From contig JAFIFJ010000104.1 in NCBI GenBank assembly GCA_020832085.1, positions 1 to 64,000 on the forward strand: a stretch of 64,000 nucleotides of DNA, written 5' to 3'. This document shows positions 55,890 through 64,000 of this stretch, one piece after another. Under the pieces are notes generated by a model that made no database searches, was not told the DNA's origin, and saw nothing but the letters and a program-made list of their open reading frames with translations. Each line of letters opens with the position of its first letter. Position 1 is the first letter of the stretch. Source of the stretch: Gammaproteobacteria bacterium. GTDB lineage: Bacteria; Pseudomonadota; Gammaproteobacteria; Pseudomonadales; Azotimanducaceae. The translations under genes were made by a program, and so were the position numbers.

Positions 55890-56621
55890 ATGCAGGCCGT
55901 GCTCGCACTCGATACTTCCACCGACGCCTGTTCGGTGGCACTCGACCACGGTGGCCGGGTCCACTTCCGGCACCATGTCGAAGCCCGCGCCCACAACCGC
56001 CTGCTGCTGCCGATGATCGAAGAGGTGCTGGCGGAGGCGGGTCTGGCACCGGCAGATCTCGATGCTCTGGCCTTTGGCCGCGGTCCCGGGTCCTTCACCG
56101 GATTGCGCATTGCGGCGGCGGTGACCCAGGGTCTGGCCTGGGCACACGAGTTGCCCGTGCTGGGCGTGTCGTCGCTGGAGATTCTGGCTGCCGAAGCTCT
56201 GCTGCGGGTTGCGGATGCAGGCGGCGTCATCACGCTGCTCGACGCGCGCATGGGGGAGTGCTACTGGAATGCCTTCGACAACGGCAGCGGCGGGTTGCAG
56301 GCACTCGGTGAGGACGGTCTCGCGGCGCCTGCGGCGCTTGGCCCTGAAATTCAGGCGCGATGCGCAGCAGGGCCGGGCCGCTGGCTGCTGGTGGGTGCGG
56401 AACTGCTGCCGGAATCCTCCTGGCCGCAGTGGGAGGGCTGCGAAGTCGTGGTCATGGAGGCCCTGATCCCGGATGCGCGGACGTTGCTGACCCTGGCCAG
56501 GCCGCGGCTTGAAGCAGGGCAGGGCCTTACGGCGCGGGAAGCTGTGCCGGCCTACTTGCGCGATGCCAGCCGCTGGCGCCGGCTCGATGACCCGCCGCCC
56601 GACCGCCGGATGGGAGCATGA
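55890..56621 (+). CDS. tsaB: tRNA t6A37 biosynthesis protein TsaB
   Basis: ASKHA-fold partner of TsaD in t6A formation. 243 residues. The N-terminus ALDTSTDACSVALDHGG and the segment FGRGPGSFTGLRIAAAVTQG are diagnostic. The later text VPAYLRDASRW ends the family domain. SD AGGGAG before ATG 55890. ATGA overlap with rsmJ. Confidence 0.94.
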   Translation: MQAVLALDTSTDACSVALDHGGRVHFRHHVEARAHNRLLLPMIEEVLAEAGLAPADLDALAFGRGPGSFTGLRIAAAVTQGLAWAHELPVLGVSSLEILAAEALLRVADAGGVITLLDARMGECYWNAFDNGSGGLQALGEDGLAAPAALGPEIQARCAAGPGRWLLVGAELLPESSWPQWEGCEVVVMEALIPDARTLLTLARPRLEAGQGLTAREAVPAYLRDASRWRRLDDPPPDRRMGA

Positions 56622-57385
56622 CGGTCGGCGCCATCGAACTTAAGCTCGACCTGCATACCCTGCCTGCATCATTGAGACCATGGCTGGACGCCCTGCCTGC
56701 TGCAGCTGAAACGCCGGCTTCCGGCTTCGTGCTGCGCTTCCTGGAGGATCGTTTGCGTTTGCAGTCTCCCGAGCCCGGACTCGGTGAACTCGAGATCGAT
56801 CTTGGCCGCGGTCAGGCCGGCTATCGTGGTGCCCGCGCCCGTAACGAGCGGCTGGTGCGGGCCTGCGGCGTGCGCGCAGGAAGCCTGATTGTCGATGCCA
56901 CGGGTGGACTCGGCACTGACGCCTGGTTGCTGGCCAGCGCCGGGGCCCGGGTGACCGTGTGCGAACAGCACCCGGTGGTGGCAGCCCTGCTGGCGGATGG
57001 GCTGCGGCGTGCGGGCGTCGCACATCCCGAGATTGCCGGGCGCATCGAACTCCTCGGCGTTGACAGTCGGCTGGCGCTGTCGCGCTGGGATCAGCCGTTG
57101 ACGGCGATCTACATGGACCCCATGTACCCGCCGCGGCGCAAGCGCGCTCTCGGTGATCGTCGGCTGCGGCTGCTGTCAGCGCTCTTTGCTCAGGGCGGCA
57201 TGGAGGGAAGGGGAGATGACGTGGCCGGACTGCTGGCTGCGGCCCGGGCCGCGCCTGCCGCAAGGGCCGTGCTCAAGCGCCCCCAGCGGCAGCCCCTGCC
57301 CGCCGGAACCCCTGATCCGGACTACAGCCTGGAGGGCCGTTCCACCCGCTTCGACGTCTGGCGCCGCGCGGACATTGGGGTTTAG
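56618..57385 (+). CDS. rsmJ: 16S rRNA (guanine-1516-N2)-methyltransferase RsmJ
   Basis: 255 residues. SAM motif LIVDATGGLGTDAWLLASAG, catalytic region IYMDPMYPPRRKRALGDRRL, and VLKRPQRQPLPAG match RsmJ (YhiQ). The gene is coupled to tsaB and runs into hexamer element B. Confidence 0.92.
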   Translation: MTVGAIELKLDLHTLPASLRPWLDALPAAAETPASGFVLRFLEDRLRLQSPEPGLGELEIDLGRGQAGYRGARARNERLVRACGVRAGSLIVDATGGLGTDAWLLASAGARVTVCEQHPVVAALLADGLRRAGVAHPEIAGRIELLGVDSRLALSRWDQPLTAIYMDPMYPPRRKRALGDRRLRLLSALFAQGGMEGRGDDVAGLLAAARAAPAARAVLKRPQRQPLPAGTPDPDYSLEGRSTRFDVWRRADIGV

Positions 57386-57423
57386 CGGTTGTGGGGGACG
57401 ATCCGGTTCTTGGGACAAGCCCA

Positions 57424-57625
57424 ATCGGGATCGCTATCGGTATCGGTATCGGTATCGGGGTCGGGGTCGGGATCGAAAGAGAGTGAACCTTGTGTGGTTT
57501 GGGGGGGGGGGCGTGAAATCGGGTTCGGGTTCGGGTTCGATAGCGATAGCGATACCGATACCGATACCGATACCGATACCGATGGCGATGGCGATAGCGA
57601 TAGCGATGGCGATAGCGATACCGAC
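57424..57625. repeat. Hexamer inverted-repeat element B between convergent genes
   Basis: Left arm: nine hexamers of the form (A/G)TCGNN, 57424-57477. Spacer 57478-57517 contains an 11-base G run (57501-57511). Right arm: ATCGGG, two TTCGGG, TTCGAT, then fourteen NNCGAT/C hexamers (57542-57625; AGCGAT x2, ACCGAT x5, GGCGAT x2 and others). Opposed arms pair at the CGAT core of each hexamer, and ATCGGT pairs exactly with ACCGAT. It fills the 304-bp gap between the ends of rsmJ (57385) and gspD (57690). Same construction as element A at 30924. Apparent D-S/D-T peptide frames are by-products. Confidence 0.85.
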
Positions 57626-57689
57626 GGAAGCGAACTACAGCGGGCGATGTAGATCAACCGCTATGGGTGGCAAGTCGCGGGGCTGGCGA

Positions 57690-59639
57690 TCAGTTGCCGT
57701 GGCCACCCTGGTACATCAACTGGATGTCCGGCGTTTCTTCGTCTTCTTCCTCGCCCTGGGCGCGGCTGGCGTCGCGGCGCCGGGTCTGGACTTCCCAGAC
57801 TGAGCGGTACTTGCGATCGCTGACGCTGGCGACGTCGTCAGGCGTCCGCAGGATGGTCGGGCGCAGAAACACCAGCAGATTGCGCTTGGTGCGCTCGGTG
57901 CTGCTGGACCGGAACAGACGGCCCGCCAAGGGCAGGTCGCCCAGGAACGGCACTTTGCGTCCGCTTTCCTGGATGTCGTCCTGGATCAGGCCGCCGAGGA
58001 CGATGGTCTGGCCGTCGTCGGCCAGAATGGTGGTGCGAATGGTGCGCTTGTTGGTGACGATGTCTGAGAAGCTCTGATCACCCACCTGGGCGCCGGATTC
58101 CACCGAGGACACTTCCTGTTCCACCTCCAGCCGTACGGCGTCACCGTCGTGGATGTGGGGGATGACCCGCAGGGTGATGCCCACGTCCTCGCGCTGAATC
58201 GTGGTGAAGGGGTTCTGCGCTCCCGTACCGGTGGTGGTGAAGCTGCCGGTTCGGAACGGCACGTTCTGACCGACGATGATGGTCGCTTCTTCGTTGTCCA
58301 GCGTCAGGATGCTGGGCGTGGACAGCAGGTCTGAGTCGCTGTGGGTGCCGATGGCCTGCAGGATGGCGGCGAAGGACACGCCGCTGGACAGTCGGGCCAC
58401 CGCCAGCGTCGGCGAGGTCACGTTGGCAGCACCCGTCAGCAGGTCGCTGTCATCGCCGCTGGCCAGCGCCGGACCAAGCAGGGACTGCAGCGCCTGCCCG
58501 AGCGGGCTGACGATGAGGGGAATGGTGGAACCGTCCCGATCGACTGCCGCAAGATCGACGCCGATGTTCCTGCGGTTGTTGATGGAGACCTCGACGATGG
58601 CCGCCTCGATCAGGACCTGGGTGCGGCGGACATCGAGCTGGTCGAGGATGGCGGTGACCTCCACCATGGTGGCCGGGTCGGCTCGCACCACCAGGGCATT
58701 GAGTGAGGTGTCGGCCTTGACGCTGGTGCGCATGCGGCGCCCGTTGGCGTCGTCCTGGTCCGAGAGCATGTCCGCGAGAATGACGGCGAGCTGTTCGGCG
58801 CTGCCATGGCTCAAGCGGAACACCTGGGTGGAGCCGAGCACGGTAGCCGGCTGGTCGAGCTGTCCGATCAAGGCCCGCAACTCGGTGATGGAGGCTGGAT
58901 TGCCGCGCAGCACCAGGGAATTGTTGCGGGCGTTGGCCACCACCTGCACCGCCTGGGGGCCGGTGGCGTTGCGACCGATCTGGTTCGGTGCCAGGGCCTG
59001 CAGCAGTTCCACCATGTTCTCGACCCAGGCTTCCTTGAGCGGAATGACGGTGACGATCTCGTCCTGGGCCACGTCGATTTCACGGATGATGGCTTCCATG
59101 CGGCGGATGTTCTCGGCGTGATCAGAGAGGATCACGACGTTCGGCTGGTCCACCGAGGCGACGTGGGAATACTGGGGAATGAGCGGCCGCAGAATCTTTA
59201 CCAGCTCGCTGGAGGCCACATTGGTGGCCGGAATCACCCGCGTGACCATGATCTCACCGTCGCTGGTGGGGTCGAAGTCCTGGCCGCTGGCGCTCTGCTT
59301 GGCCAGGGTCTGCTGGACGATGCGCACCACGTCGCCTGCGGGCACGGCGGCAAAACCGTGTACGCGCAGCACGCTCTGAAACAGCTCGTAGACGCCGTCG
59401 GCGTCCAGGGCGGCGGACGAGATCACCGTCACCCTGCCCTTCACCCTCGGGTCGACGACGAAATTGCGCCCGCTGATGCGGGAGACCTGGGTGATGAACT
59501 CGCCGAGATCCGCATCCTTGAGGTTGATGGTCCAGGTCTGCCCCTGATTGCCGGCCACCGCGGGCACCAGCAGGGCCAGAAACAACAGGATCGTCGCGCA
59601 ACGCGGCAGGTGGACAGAGTTCATGGACCTGGGCCTCAT
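57690..59639 (-). CDS. gspD: Type II secretion secretin GspD
   Basis: Outer-membrane secretin forming the T2SS exit channel. 649 residues with a signal peptide (about 6-29). N0 domain (TINLKDADLGEFITQVSRIS), N1-N3 domains (e.g. VVILSDHAENIRRMEAIIRE, VVANARNNSLVLRGNPASIT) and the secretin core (LLSTPSILTLDNEEATIIVG, VPFLGDLPLAGRLFRS). ATG 59639 overlaps the gspC stop; ATG 59624 is an alternative. Confidence 0.95.
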   Translation of the reverse strand: MRPRSMNSVHLPRCATILLFLALLVPAVAGNQGQTWTINLKDADLGEFITQVSRISGRNFVVDPRVKGRVTVISSAALDADGVYELFQSVLRVHGFAAVPAGDVVRIVQQTLAKQSASGQDFDPTSDGEIMVTRVIPATNVASSELVKILRPLIPQYSHVASVDQPNVVILSDHAENIRRMEAIIREIDVAQDEIVTVIPLKEAWVENMVELLQALAPNQIGRNATGPQAVQVVANARNNSLVLRGNPASITELRALIGQLDQPATVLGSTQVFRLSHGSAEQLAVILADMLSDQDDANGRRMRTSVKADTSLNALVVRADPATMVEVTAILDQLDVRRTQVLIEAAIVEVSINNRRNIGVDLAAVDRDGSTIPLIVSPLGQALQSLLGPALASGDDSDLLTGAANVTSPTLAVARLSSGVSFAAILQAIGTHSDSDLLSTPSILTLDNEEATIIVGQNVPFRTGSFTTTGTGAQNPFTTIQREDVGITLRVIPHIHDGDAVRLEVEQEVSSVESGAQVGDQSFSDIVTNKRTIRTTILADDGQTIVLGGLIQDDIQESGRKVPFLGDLPLAGRLFRSSSTERTKRNLLVFLRPTILRTPDDVASVSDRKYRSVWEVQTRRRDASRAQGEEEDEETPDIQLMYQGGHGN

Positions 59640-60592
59640 TGGCGCGGAATGCGCGTGGTGACGAAAAAGCGGCGCTCGCCGCGCTGGATCTCGAGTCTCG
59701 CCGTCCCGGAGTCGATGATGCCGTCTACGGCCGCGGCATCCTGCTGCAGCTCCGTGACCTGCCGGCCGTTGACGGTGAGTACGACATCCCCCGGACGCAG
59801 GCCGATGCGGGCCAGATCGGCAGAGGATGCCTCATTGCCGACGCGATAGCCCTGACTATCGCCGAGCTGAACAGCTTCCACCCCGAGATCGCGCAGCGTG
59901 GAGTCCGGATCAGACTCCAGGCGCTGTCGATAGTTGCTCACCAGTTCCCGCAGGTCCGTGCCGGTGGTCTGATCCCCACCGGCTGCCGCCTGTGTGGGCG
60001 TGCTGGGCGGCGGTCGGCGCCGGGCCTCCAGGCCGGCGGTCCCGGAACCACCGCTGGTGTCCAGCAGAGCCTCAGCGCTGGAAGCATCGCTCATGCCGGC
60101 GGGTGTCCCTGTCGCAAAGCCCCGTGCGGCGCTGGCCTCCGGAAACCGCAGGGTTTCCAGTGCTCCGCCGCGGCGCAGGACGATACGGTCTTCCAGCACC
60201 CTGACCAGTTCCGCGTTGCCGGGCATGCGGTCGCCGACGAAGAACAGCCTGCCGTCCCGGTTGCGCTCGGCGACGATGGCCGAGGACGTACCGTCCGCGG
60301 TGCCGAGGAAGACGCCCTGCAGTTCCAGCTGCAGCCGCGTCTCCGGCGCGTCCACGGCGACCACGTCTGCGCTGCTGTCGGCGCGACCGAACAGATCCAT
60401 GGCGGCGATGTCGCGGGCGGAGGCGACCTGCCGGTCCACGGCCACCGCCCGCTGAGGGCTGCTCGCGGGCGTGGTGACATCGGTTTCTGCACCGCCGAGG
60501 AAAAACCAGACGCCGTCCGCCAGGGTCCAGGCGATCAGGATGGCGAGCAGCACCTTCAACGGTGTGATCAATATGTCCGGGATGGCGTCCAA
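59636..60592 (-). CDS. gspC: Type II secretion inner-membrane protein GspC
   Basis: Links the inner-membrane platform to GspD. 318 residues from TTG 60592 (MDAIPDILITPLKVLLA), which has GGAG 5 bases upstream; an earlier TTG 60634 has none. Membrane helix about 8-30, homology region (LFGRADSSADVVAVDAPETR, LQLELQGVFLG) and a C-terminal PDZ-type domain (RIGLRPGDVVLTVNGRQVTE). Confidence 0.88.
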   Translation of the reverse strand: MDAIPDILITPLKVLLAILIAWTLADGVWFFLGGAETDVTTPASSPQRAVAVDRQVASARDIAAMDLFGRADSSADVVAVDAPETRLQLELQGVFLGTADGTSSAIVAERNRDGRLFFVGDRMPGNAELVRVLEDRIVLRRGGALETLRFPEASAARGFATGTPAGMSDASSAEALLDTSGGSGTAGLEARRRPPPSTPTQAAAGGDQTTGTDLRELVSNYRQRLESDPDSTLRDLGVEAVQLGDSQGYRVGNEASSADLARIGLRPGDVVLTVNGRQVTELQQDAAAVDGIIDSGTARLEIQRGERRFFVTTRIPRQ

Positions 60593-60722
60593 CGTGTCTC
60601 CGCGTGGAGTGGCCGACTGCAGTCCTGATGCCAATGATTCTGGCGCATTTCCGCGGCAGTTCCTACCGGTGAAGCGCTTCAGCTGGACCGTGGATGAGGG
60701 CTGGAAGGCAGGCGTTGGGCGG

Positions 60723-61499
60723 TCAGAGCACCTGCTCGGAGAGTTCGATCAGAATCGTCTCCGGCGCCGGGCCGTCGGGCCAGGGGAAACCTGCCATGGC
60801 AATGAAGCGATAACGGATGCGCAGATGGGCCCAGCCGTCGAGATCCAGGCGGACGTCGAGCAGTTCGTCGCCGTTGGGGTCGAGAACCACGAGCAGGGGC
60901 TGTCCCTCGACCAGGCGCAGGCGGGCATCCAGTGCGGGGAACTCCACCGTCCAGCCCTGGCCAGCCAGGAAGTAGCGCACGAAGCCACCGGTCCAGTGGC
61001 CGTCGCCATGGACCTCGGCGAGCCGGTCACGCTGCGCTTCCAGGCGGCCATCGCTGAGGGTGAATTCACCGGAGGGATAGATTTCGTAGGGCTCCAGCAG
61101 CGCGCGCAGGCCGGCCTCCGTCACCTGGCCTTCGAGGCCGGTGACGACCTGTCGGCCGAGGCCGATGCGGGTTCTGGCCTCGGCATCGTAGCCTGCGCCA
61201 CGGATCGTGAAGTCCACGTCGAGGCGCCCGCGCAGCAGCCCGGCAGGGCGCAGCCGCCAGCTCACCGCGCCGAAGTTGCGGTTCTCGATCAGCAGTTGTC
61301 CGCCACCACTGTGAACCCGGCCGGCGGGTGCGAGCAGGCGACCGTCGGCGCCGCTGCGTTCGAGAGCCATGCTGATGACGCCTGCGGGGGCGAACAGCAA
61401 CAGGACGAAGAGGCCGACGATCACAACCAGCAGGATCAGCAGCCCGACCACCGGCCCGGGCAGCCTGCCCCGTTGCATGGCGGTCGCGGGGGCCCTCAT
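60723..61499 (-). CDS. gspN: Type II secretion protein N (GspN)
   Basis: 258 residues with one N-terminal membrane helix (about 13-36) and a periplasmic beta-rich part ([40 protein letters not shown]). Start ATG 61499 overlaps the dapE stop as ATGA. GspN is an accessory T2SS component found in a subset of systems. Sequence is weakly conserved; context (gspC-gspD next) decides. Confidence 0.82.
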   Translation of the reverse strand: MRAPATAMQRGRLPGPVVGLLILLVVIVGLFVLLLFAPAGVISMALERSGADGRLLAPAGRVHSGGGQLLIENRNFGAVSWRLRPAGLLRGRLDVDFTIRGAGYDAEARTRIGLGRQVVTGLEGQVTEAGLRALLEPYEIYPSGEFTLSDGRLEAQRDRLAEVHGDGHWTGGFVRYFLAGQGWTVEFPALDARLRLVEGQPLLVVLDPNGDELLDVRLDLDGWAHLRIRYRFIAMAGFPWPDGPAPETILIELSEQVL

Positions 61500-62668
61500 G
61501 CCAGCAGCCGTCGGGCAATGCCCGCGTAGGCCTGGGCCAAAAGATCGAGCTGCGCGATGGGCACGCACTCGTCGATCTGATGGATGGTGGCATTGCAGGG
61601 TCCAAGCTCCACCAGTTCCACGCCATGGGGGGCGATGAAGCGACCGTCGGAAGTGCCGCCTCCGGTGGACAGCTCCGGTGCAACGCCCGAGACCTCTCCA
61701 AGGGTGGCGCAGACGGCCTCGATCAGTCGGCCACGTTCGGTGAGAAAGGGCTGGCCGGAGAGCTGCCAGTCCAGGCTGTACTCGAGGCCGGCGGCATCGA
61801 GCACGGCTTCCACTGCCGTCTGCAGGGACTCTGCGGTCTGCTCGGTGCAGAAACGGAAATTGAACATCACGTCCAGATGGCCCGGAATCACGTTGCTGGC
61901 GCCGGTTCCGGCGCTGATGTTGGCAATCTGGAAGGAGGTCGGCGGAAAGAAGGCATTGCCCTCGTCCCAGCGCCGCGAGGCCAGTTCGTGCAGGGGCTTC
62001 AGCGCCTGATGCACCGGATTGCGTGCCAGGTGGGGATAGGCCACGTGGCCCTGAATGCCGCGGACTTTGAGATACCCATTGAGGGAACCGCGCCGGCCGA
62101 CCCGGACGAGATCGCCCAGGACTTCGCCGCTGGAGGGTTCTCCCACCACGCACCAGTCGATCTTTTCGCCGCGTGCGAGCAAGGCTTCCATGACGCGGAC
62201 CGTGCCGTCCCGGGCCGGGCCCTCTTCGTCGCTGGTGATCAGGAAGCCGATCCGGCCGTTTAGGGGACGGCCTTCGGCAAGAAGCGTCTCCATGGCGACC
62301 ACCATGGCGGCGAGACTGCCCTTCATGTCTGCCGCCCCGCGGCCGTGGAGCATGCCGTCGGCAATCTCGGCGCTGAAGGGTGGCCGGCTCCAGGCCTCCA
62401 ACTCGCCCGTCGGCACCACGTCGGTGTGGCCGGCGAACACCAGCAGGGGGCCGCTGTCGCCCAGATGCGCCCAGAGGTTGTCCACTTCACCGAAGCGCAT
62501 AGGTTCGATGACGAAACCCAGCGCGGATAGACGTTGCGCCAGCAGCTCCTGGCAGCCGGCATCCTCCGGCGTCACCGAAGGGCGTCGGATCAACTCCTGC
62601 GCGAGCTTGACGACCGCGCTCGAGGCGATGCCTGCCCCCGCTGTCGCAGCGACCTCAGTTGTGGGCAT
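61496..62668 (-). CDS. dapE: Succinyl-diaminopimelate desuccinylase
   Basis: Dinuclear zinc hydrolase of the succinylase lysine/peptidoglycan route. 390 residues from ATG 62668 ([13 protein letters not shown]), with GAGG 6-7 bases upstream; ATG 62680 lacks an SD. Metal motifs [34 protein letters not shown] and [17 protein letters not shown]-terminal [20 protein letters not shown]. Overlaps dapD by 14 bases. Confidence 0.95.
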   Translation of the reverse strand: MPTTEVAATAGAGIASSAVVKLAQELIRRPSVTPEDAGCQELLAQRLSALGFVIEPMRFGEVDNLWAHLGDSGPLLVFAGHTDVVPTGELEAWSRPPFSAEIADGMLHGRGAADMKGSLAAMVVAMETLLAEGRPLNGRIGFLITSDEEGPARDGTVRVMEALLARGEKIDWCVVGEPSSGEVLGDLVRVGRRGSLNGYLKVRGIQGHVAYPHLARNPVHQALKPLHELASRRWDEGNAFFPPTSFQIANISAGTGASNVIPGHLDVMFNFRFCTEQTAESLQTAVEAVLDAAGLEYSLDWQLSGQPFLTERGRLIEAVCATLGEVSGVAPELSTGGGTSDGRFIAPHGVELVELGPCNATIHQIDECVPIAQLDLLAQAYAGIARRLLA

Positions 62669-63677
62669 GGAGGTCCTCATTGAGTTGGACCGCGGTGCGA
62701 TTGGTGCGGCACTCCACCCGGCCGCTGCGGCCGTTGCGGATGAACAGCAGGTCGGATTGGCCCGACAGTTCCCGCGCCTTGACCAGCTTCACGTCCGTGC
62801 CGTCGGCAGCGAGCAGCGCCACCGGCGTTGCGGCGGTGATGTAGAGACCCGCCTCGATGATGCAGCGGTCCCCCAGGGCGATGCCGGTGCCGGCATTGGC
62901 GCCGATCAGGCAGTTCTCGCCGATGCTGATGCGCTCGGTGCCGCCGCCGGACAGGGTGCCCATGGTGCTCGATGAACCACCGAGATCGGAGTGGGCGCCG
63001 ACGATGACGCCCTGGGAAATCCGGCCTTCGATCATGCCGGGACCGACGGTGCCGGCATTGAAGTTGACGAAGCCCTCGTGCATGACCGTGGTGCCCTCGC
63101 CCAAGTAAGCGCCGAGGCGAATGCGGCTGCCGTCGCCGATGCGCACGCCGGTGGGGACCACGTAGTCGAGCAGCGGCGGGAACTTGTCCACACCGTAGAC
63201 CTTCAGCGACTCACCACGAGCCCGCGCCTTCAGGCTGCGTGTGCCGACCTCGGCCACCGCCACCGGGCCCTCGCTGGTCCAGGCCACGTTCGGCAGCACG
63301 GCGAAAATGCCGTCGAGGTTCAGGCTGTTGGGCAGGCAGAACCGCCAGGACAGCAGGTGCAGCTTGAGATAGGCCTCGGCAATGTGCTCGATCTTCCTGT
63401 CCTGATCGAGCACGGTGAGCACACAGGGCCCGAAGCTGCCCTGACAGTTGCGGGCGGCGCGCGCCAGATCATCGGCGCCGGCAGCGTCGAAGGCCCGCGC
63501 CAGTTTCTCGAGGTCGGGATCCGTGAGGTCGGCGACGCCGTGCCTGCCGCCACCGGGAGCCGTGCCGAGTGCGGCAGCGAGGTCCGGGTTCGGCTCGAAC
63601 ACGGGCAGCGGATAGTAGACGTCGAGCAGGGAGCCATCCCGGGCGCGGGTGGCAAGACCGAAGGCGAAAGCGAACAT
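62655..63677 (-). CDS. dapD: Tetrahydrodipicolinate N-succinyltransferase
   Basis: Succinylates tetrahydrodipicolinate. 340 residues, the long form found in pseudomonads and others. The C-terminal half is a left-handed beta-helix of hexapeptide repeats ([52 protein letters not shown]). First gene of the operon dapD-dapE-gspN-gspC-gspD; a TAGAAT lies just upstream as a possible -10. Confidence 0.93.
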   Translation of the reverse strand: MFAFAFGLATRARDGSLLDVYYPLPVFEPNPDLAAALGTAPGGGRHGVADLTDPDLEKLARAFDAAGADDLARAARNCQGSFGPCVLTVLDQDRKIEHIAEAYLKLHLLSWRFCLPNSLNLDGIFAVLPNVAWTSEGPVAVAEVGTRSLKARARGESLKVYGVDKFPPLLDYVVPTGVRIGDGSRIRLGAYLGEGTTVMHEGFVNFNAGTVGPGMIEGRISQGVIVGAHSDLGGSSSTMGTLSGGGTERISIGENCLIGANAGTGIALGDRCIIEAGLYITAATPVALLAADGTDVKLVKARELSGQSDLLFIRNGRSGRVECRTNRTAVQLNEDLHAHN

Positions 63678-63844
63678 CAGGGTCCTCGATGGCAGCGTGA
63701 AACGACGCGCATTCTAACCTACCGCTGGCGGCAAGCGGTCAGTCGTGCAGTATGCGGGGAGAGCCTGCGGTCGTGGGTGACGGATCGGCGCGGAGGGCGG
63801 ATCGTGATCGGCCGGAGCGTCAGGAATTCTCAAGGGAGACAGTG

Positions 63845-64000
63845 ATGGATGACAGCATCGAGAGGATACGCCGGCTGGCGGACCTCGGACGCGCCGACAC
63901 GGCGCTGGTGGGCGGCAAGAACGCGTCCCTTGGCGAGATGATCCGGAATCTCACGCAGGCGGGGATTCGCGTCCCGGACGGATTCGCGACCACTGCCGAT
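63845..64000 (+). CDS. ppsA: Phosphoenolpyruvate synthase, N-terminal 52 residues, cut by the window edge
   Basis: The frame from ATG 63845 ([15 protein letters not shown]) is open to the edge. The text [16 protein letters not shown] and VPDGFATTA matches the start of the ATP-binding domain of PEP synthase (pyruvate, water dikinase). SD AAGGGAG lies about 8 bases upstream. Divergent from dapD. Pyruvate phosphate dikinase is the alternative. Confidence 0.85.
   Translation, partial: MDDSIERIRRLADLGRADTALVGGKNASLGEMIRNLTQAGIRVPDGFATTAD

Noticed and set aside
57389-57652. Open frames with D-S/D-T or S-V-S repeats across element B, resembling surface-protein SD repeats
   Set aside because: Every frame of a stop-free hexamer repeat is open; there is no signal peptide, anchor or SD, and the frames exist on both strands.

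Overview
The window is a dense stretch of high-GC chromosome with the gene order of a gammaproteobacterium. The tracts ygfZ | sdhE-ygfX | nadB | rpoE-rseA-rseB-rseC-degP-lepA-lepB-rnc-era-recO and sensor kinase | cysM-rlmD-relA are classical gammaproteobacterial neighbourhoods. SD motifs, -10 boxes of the form TATAGT, and frequent GTG/TTG starts fit a GC-rich member such as the Xanthomonadales/Steroidobacterales-like or Chromatiales-like groups. I cannot name the genus from sequence alone. I see no rRNA, tRNA, insertion sequence, prophage or CRISPR array.

Layout. 1-4 kb: methylcitrate-cycle operon (gntR-prpB-prpC-acnD, minus strand) with its own promoter and an 18-bp perfect palindromic operator. 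4-8.7 kb: an LLM-family flavin oxidoreductase and a MacA/MacB-like export system. 8.7-11.2 kb: a cobalt-type nitrile hydratase operon (beta, alpha, accessory) led by a TauD-family dioxygenase. 11.3-13.7 kb: DAHP synthase and an amidohydrolase. 13.8-16.7 kb: a translationally coupled trio of MscS-like channel, soluble MgtE_N/CBS protein and MgtE magnesium transporter. 16.7-21.1 kb: flavin-reductase-like protein, class V aminotransferase, membrane-fused spermidine-synthase-like protein. 21.1-26.4 kb: MeaB, methylmalonyl-CoA mutase, CoA-acylating aldehyde dehydrogenase, YiiD-type thioesterase. 26.8-30.9 kb: valine-degradation operon (acyl-CoA dehydrogenase, enoyl-CoA hydratase, 3-hydroxyisobutyryl-CoA hydrolase, 3-hydroxyisobutyrate dehydrogenase).

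31-45.7 kb holds ygfZ, sdhE-ygfX, nadB, and the sigma-E envelope-stress operon followed by lepA, lepB, rnc, era and recO. 45.7-57.4 kb holds a BarA/GacS-position sensor kinase with an unusually small sensor region, then cysM, rlmD, relA, adk, a histone H1-like protein, moeA, tsaB and rsmJ. 57.7-63.7 kb is a minus-strand operon dapD-dapE-gspN-gspC-gspD joining lysine biosynthesis to three type II secretion genes. A phosphoenolpyruvate synthase gene begins at the right edge.

The first 31 kb has a metabolic theme. Valine breakdown leads towards propionyl-CoA, and two routes that consume propionyl units (methylcitrate cycle, methylmalonyl-CoA mutase) lie nearby. Propionyl-CoA carboxylase, PrpE, PrpF and MmsA are not in the window.

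The least explained sequences are non-coding. Two inverted-repeat elements built of degenerate hexamers (ATCGNN runs opposed to NNCGAT runs) each sit exactly between convergent genes. A tandem pair of about 130-bp REP-like elements abuts the lepB ribosome-binding site, and one of its hairpins is kept by compensatory changes.
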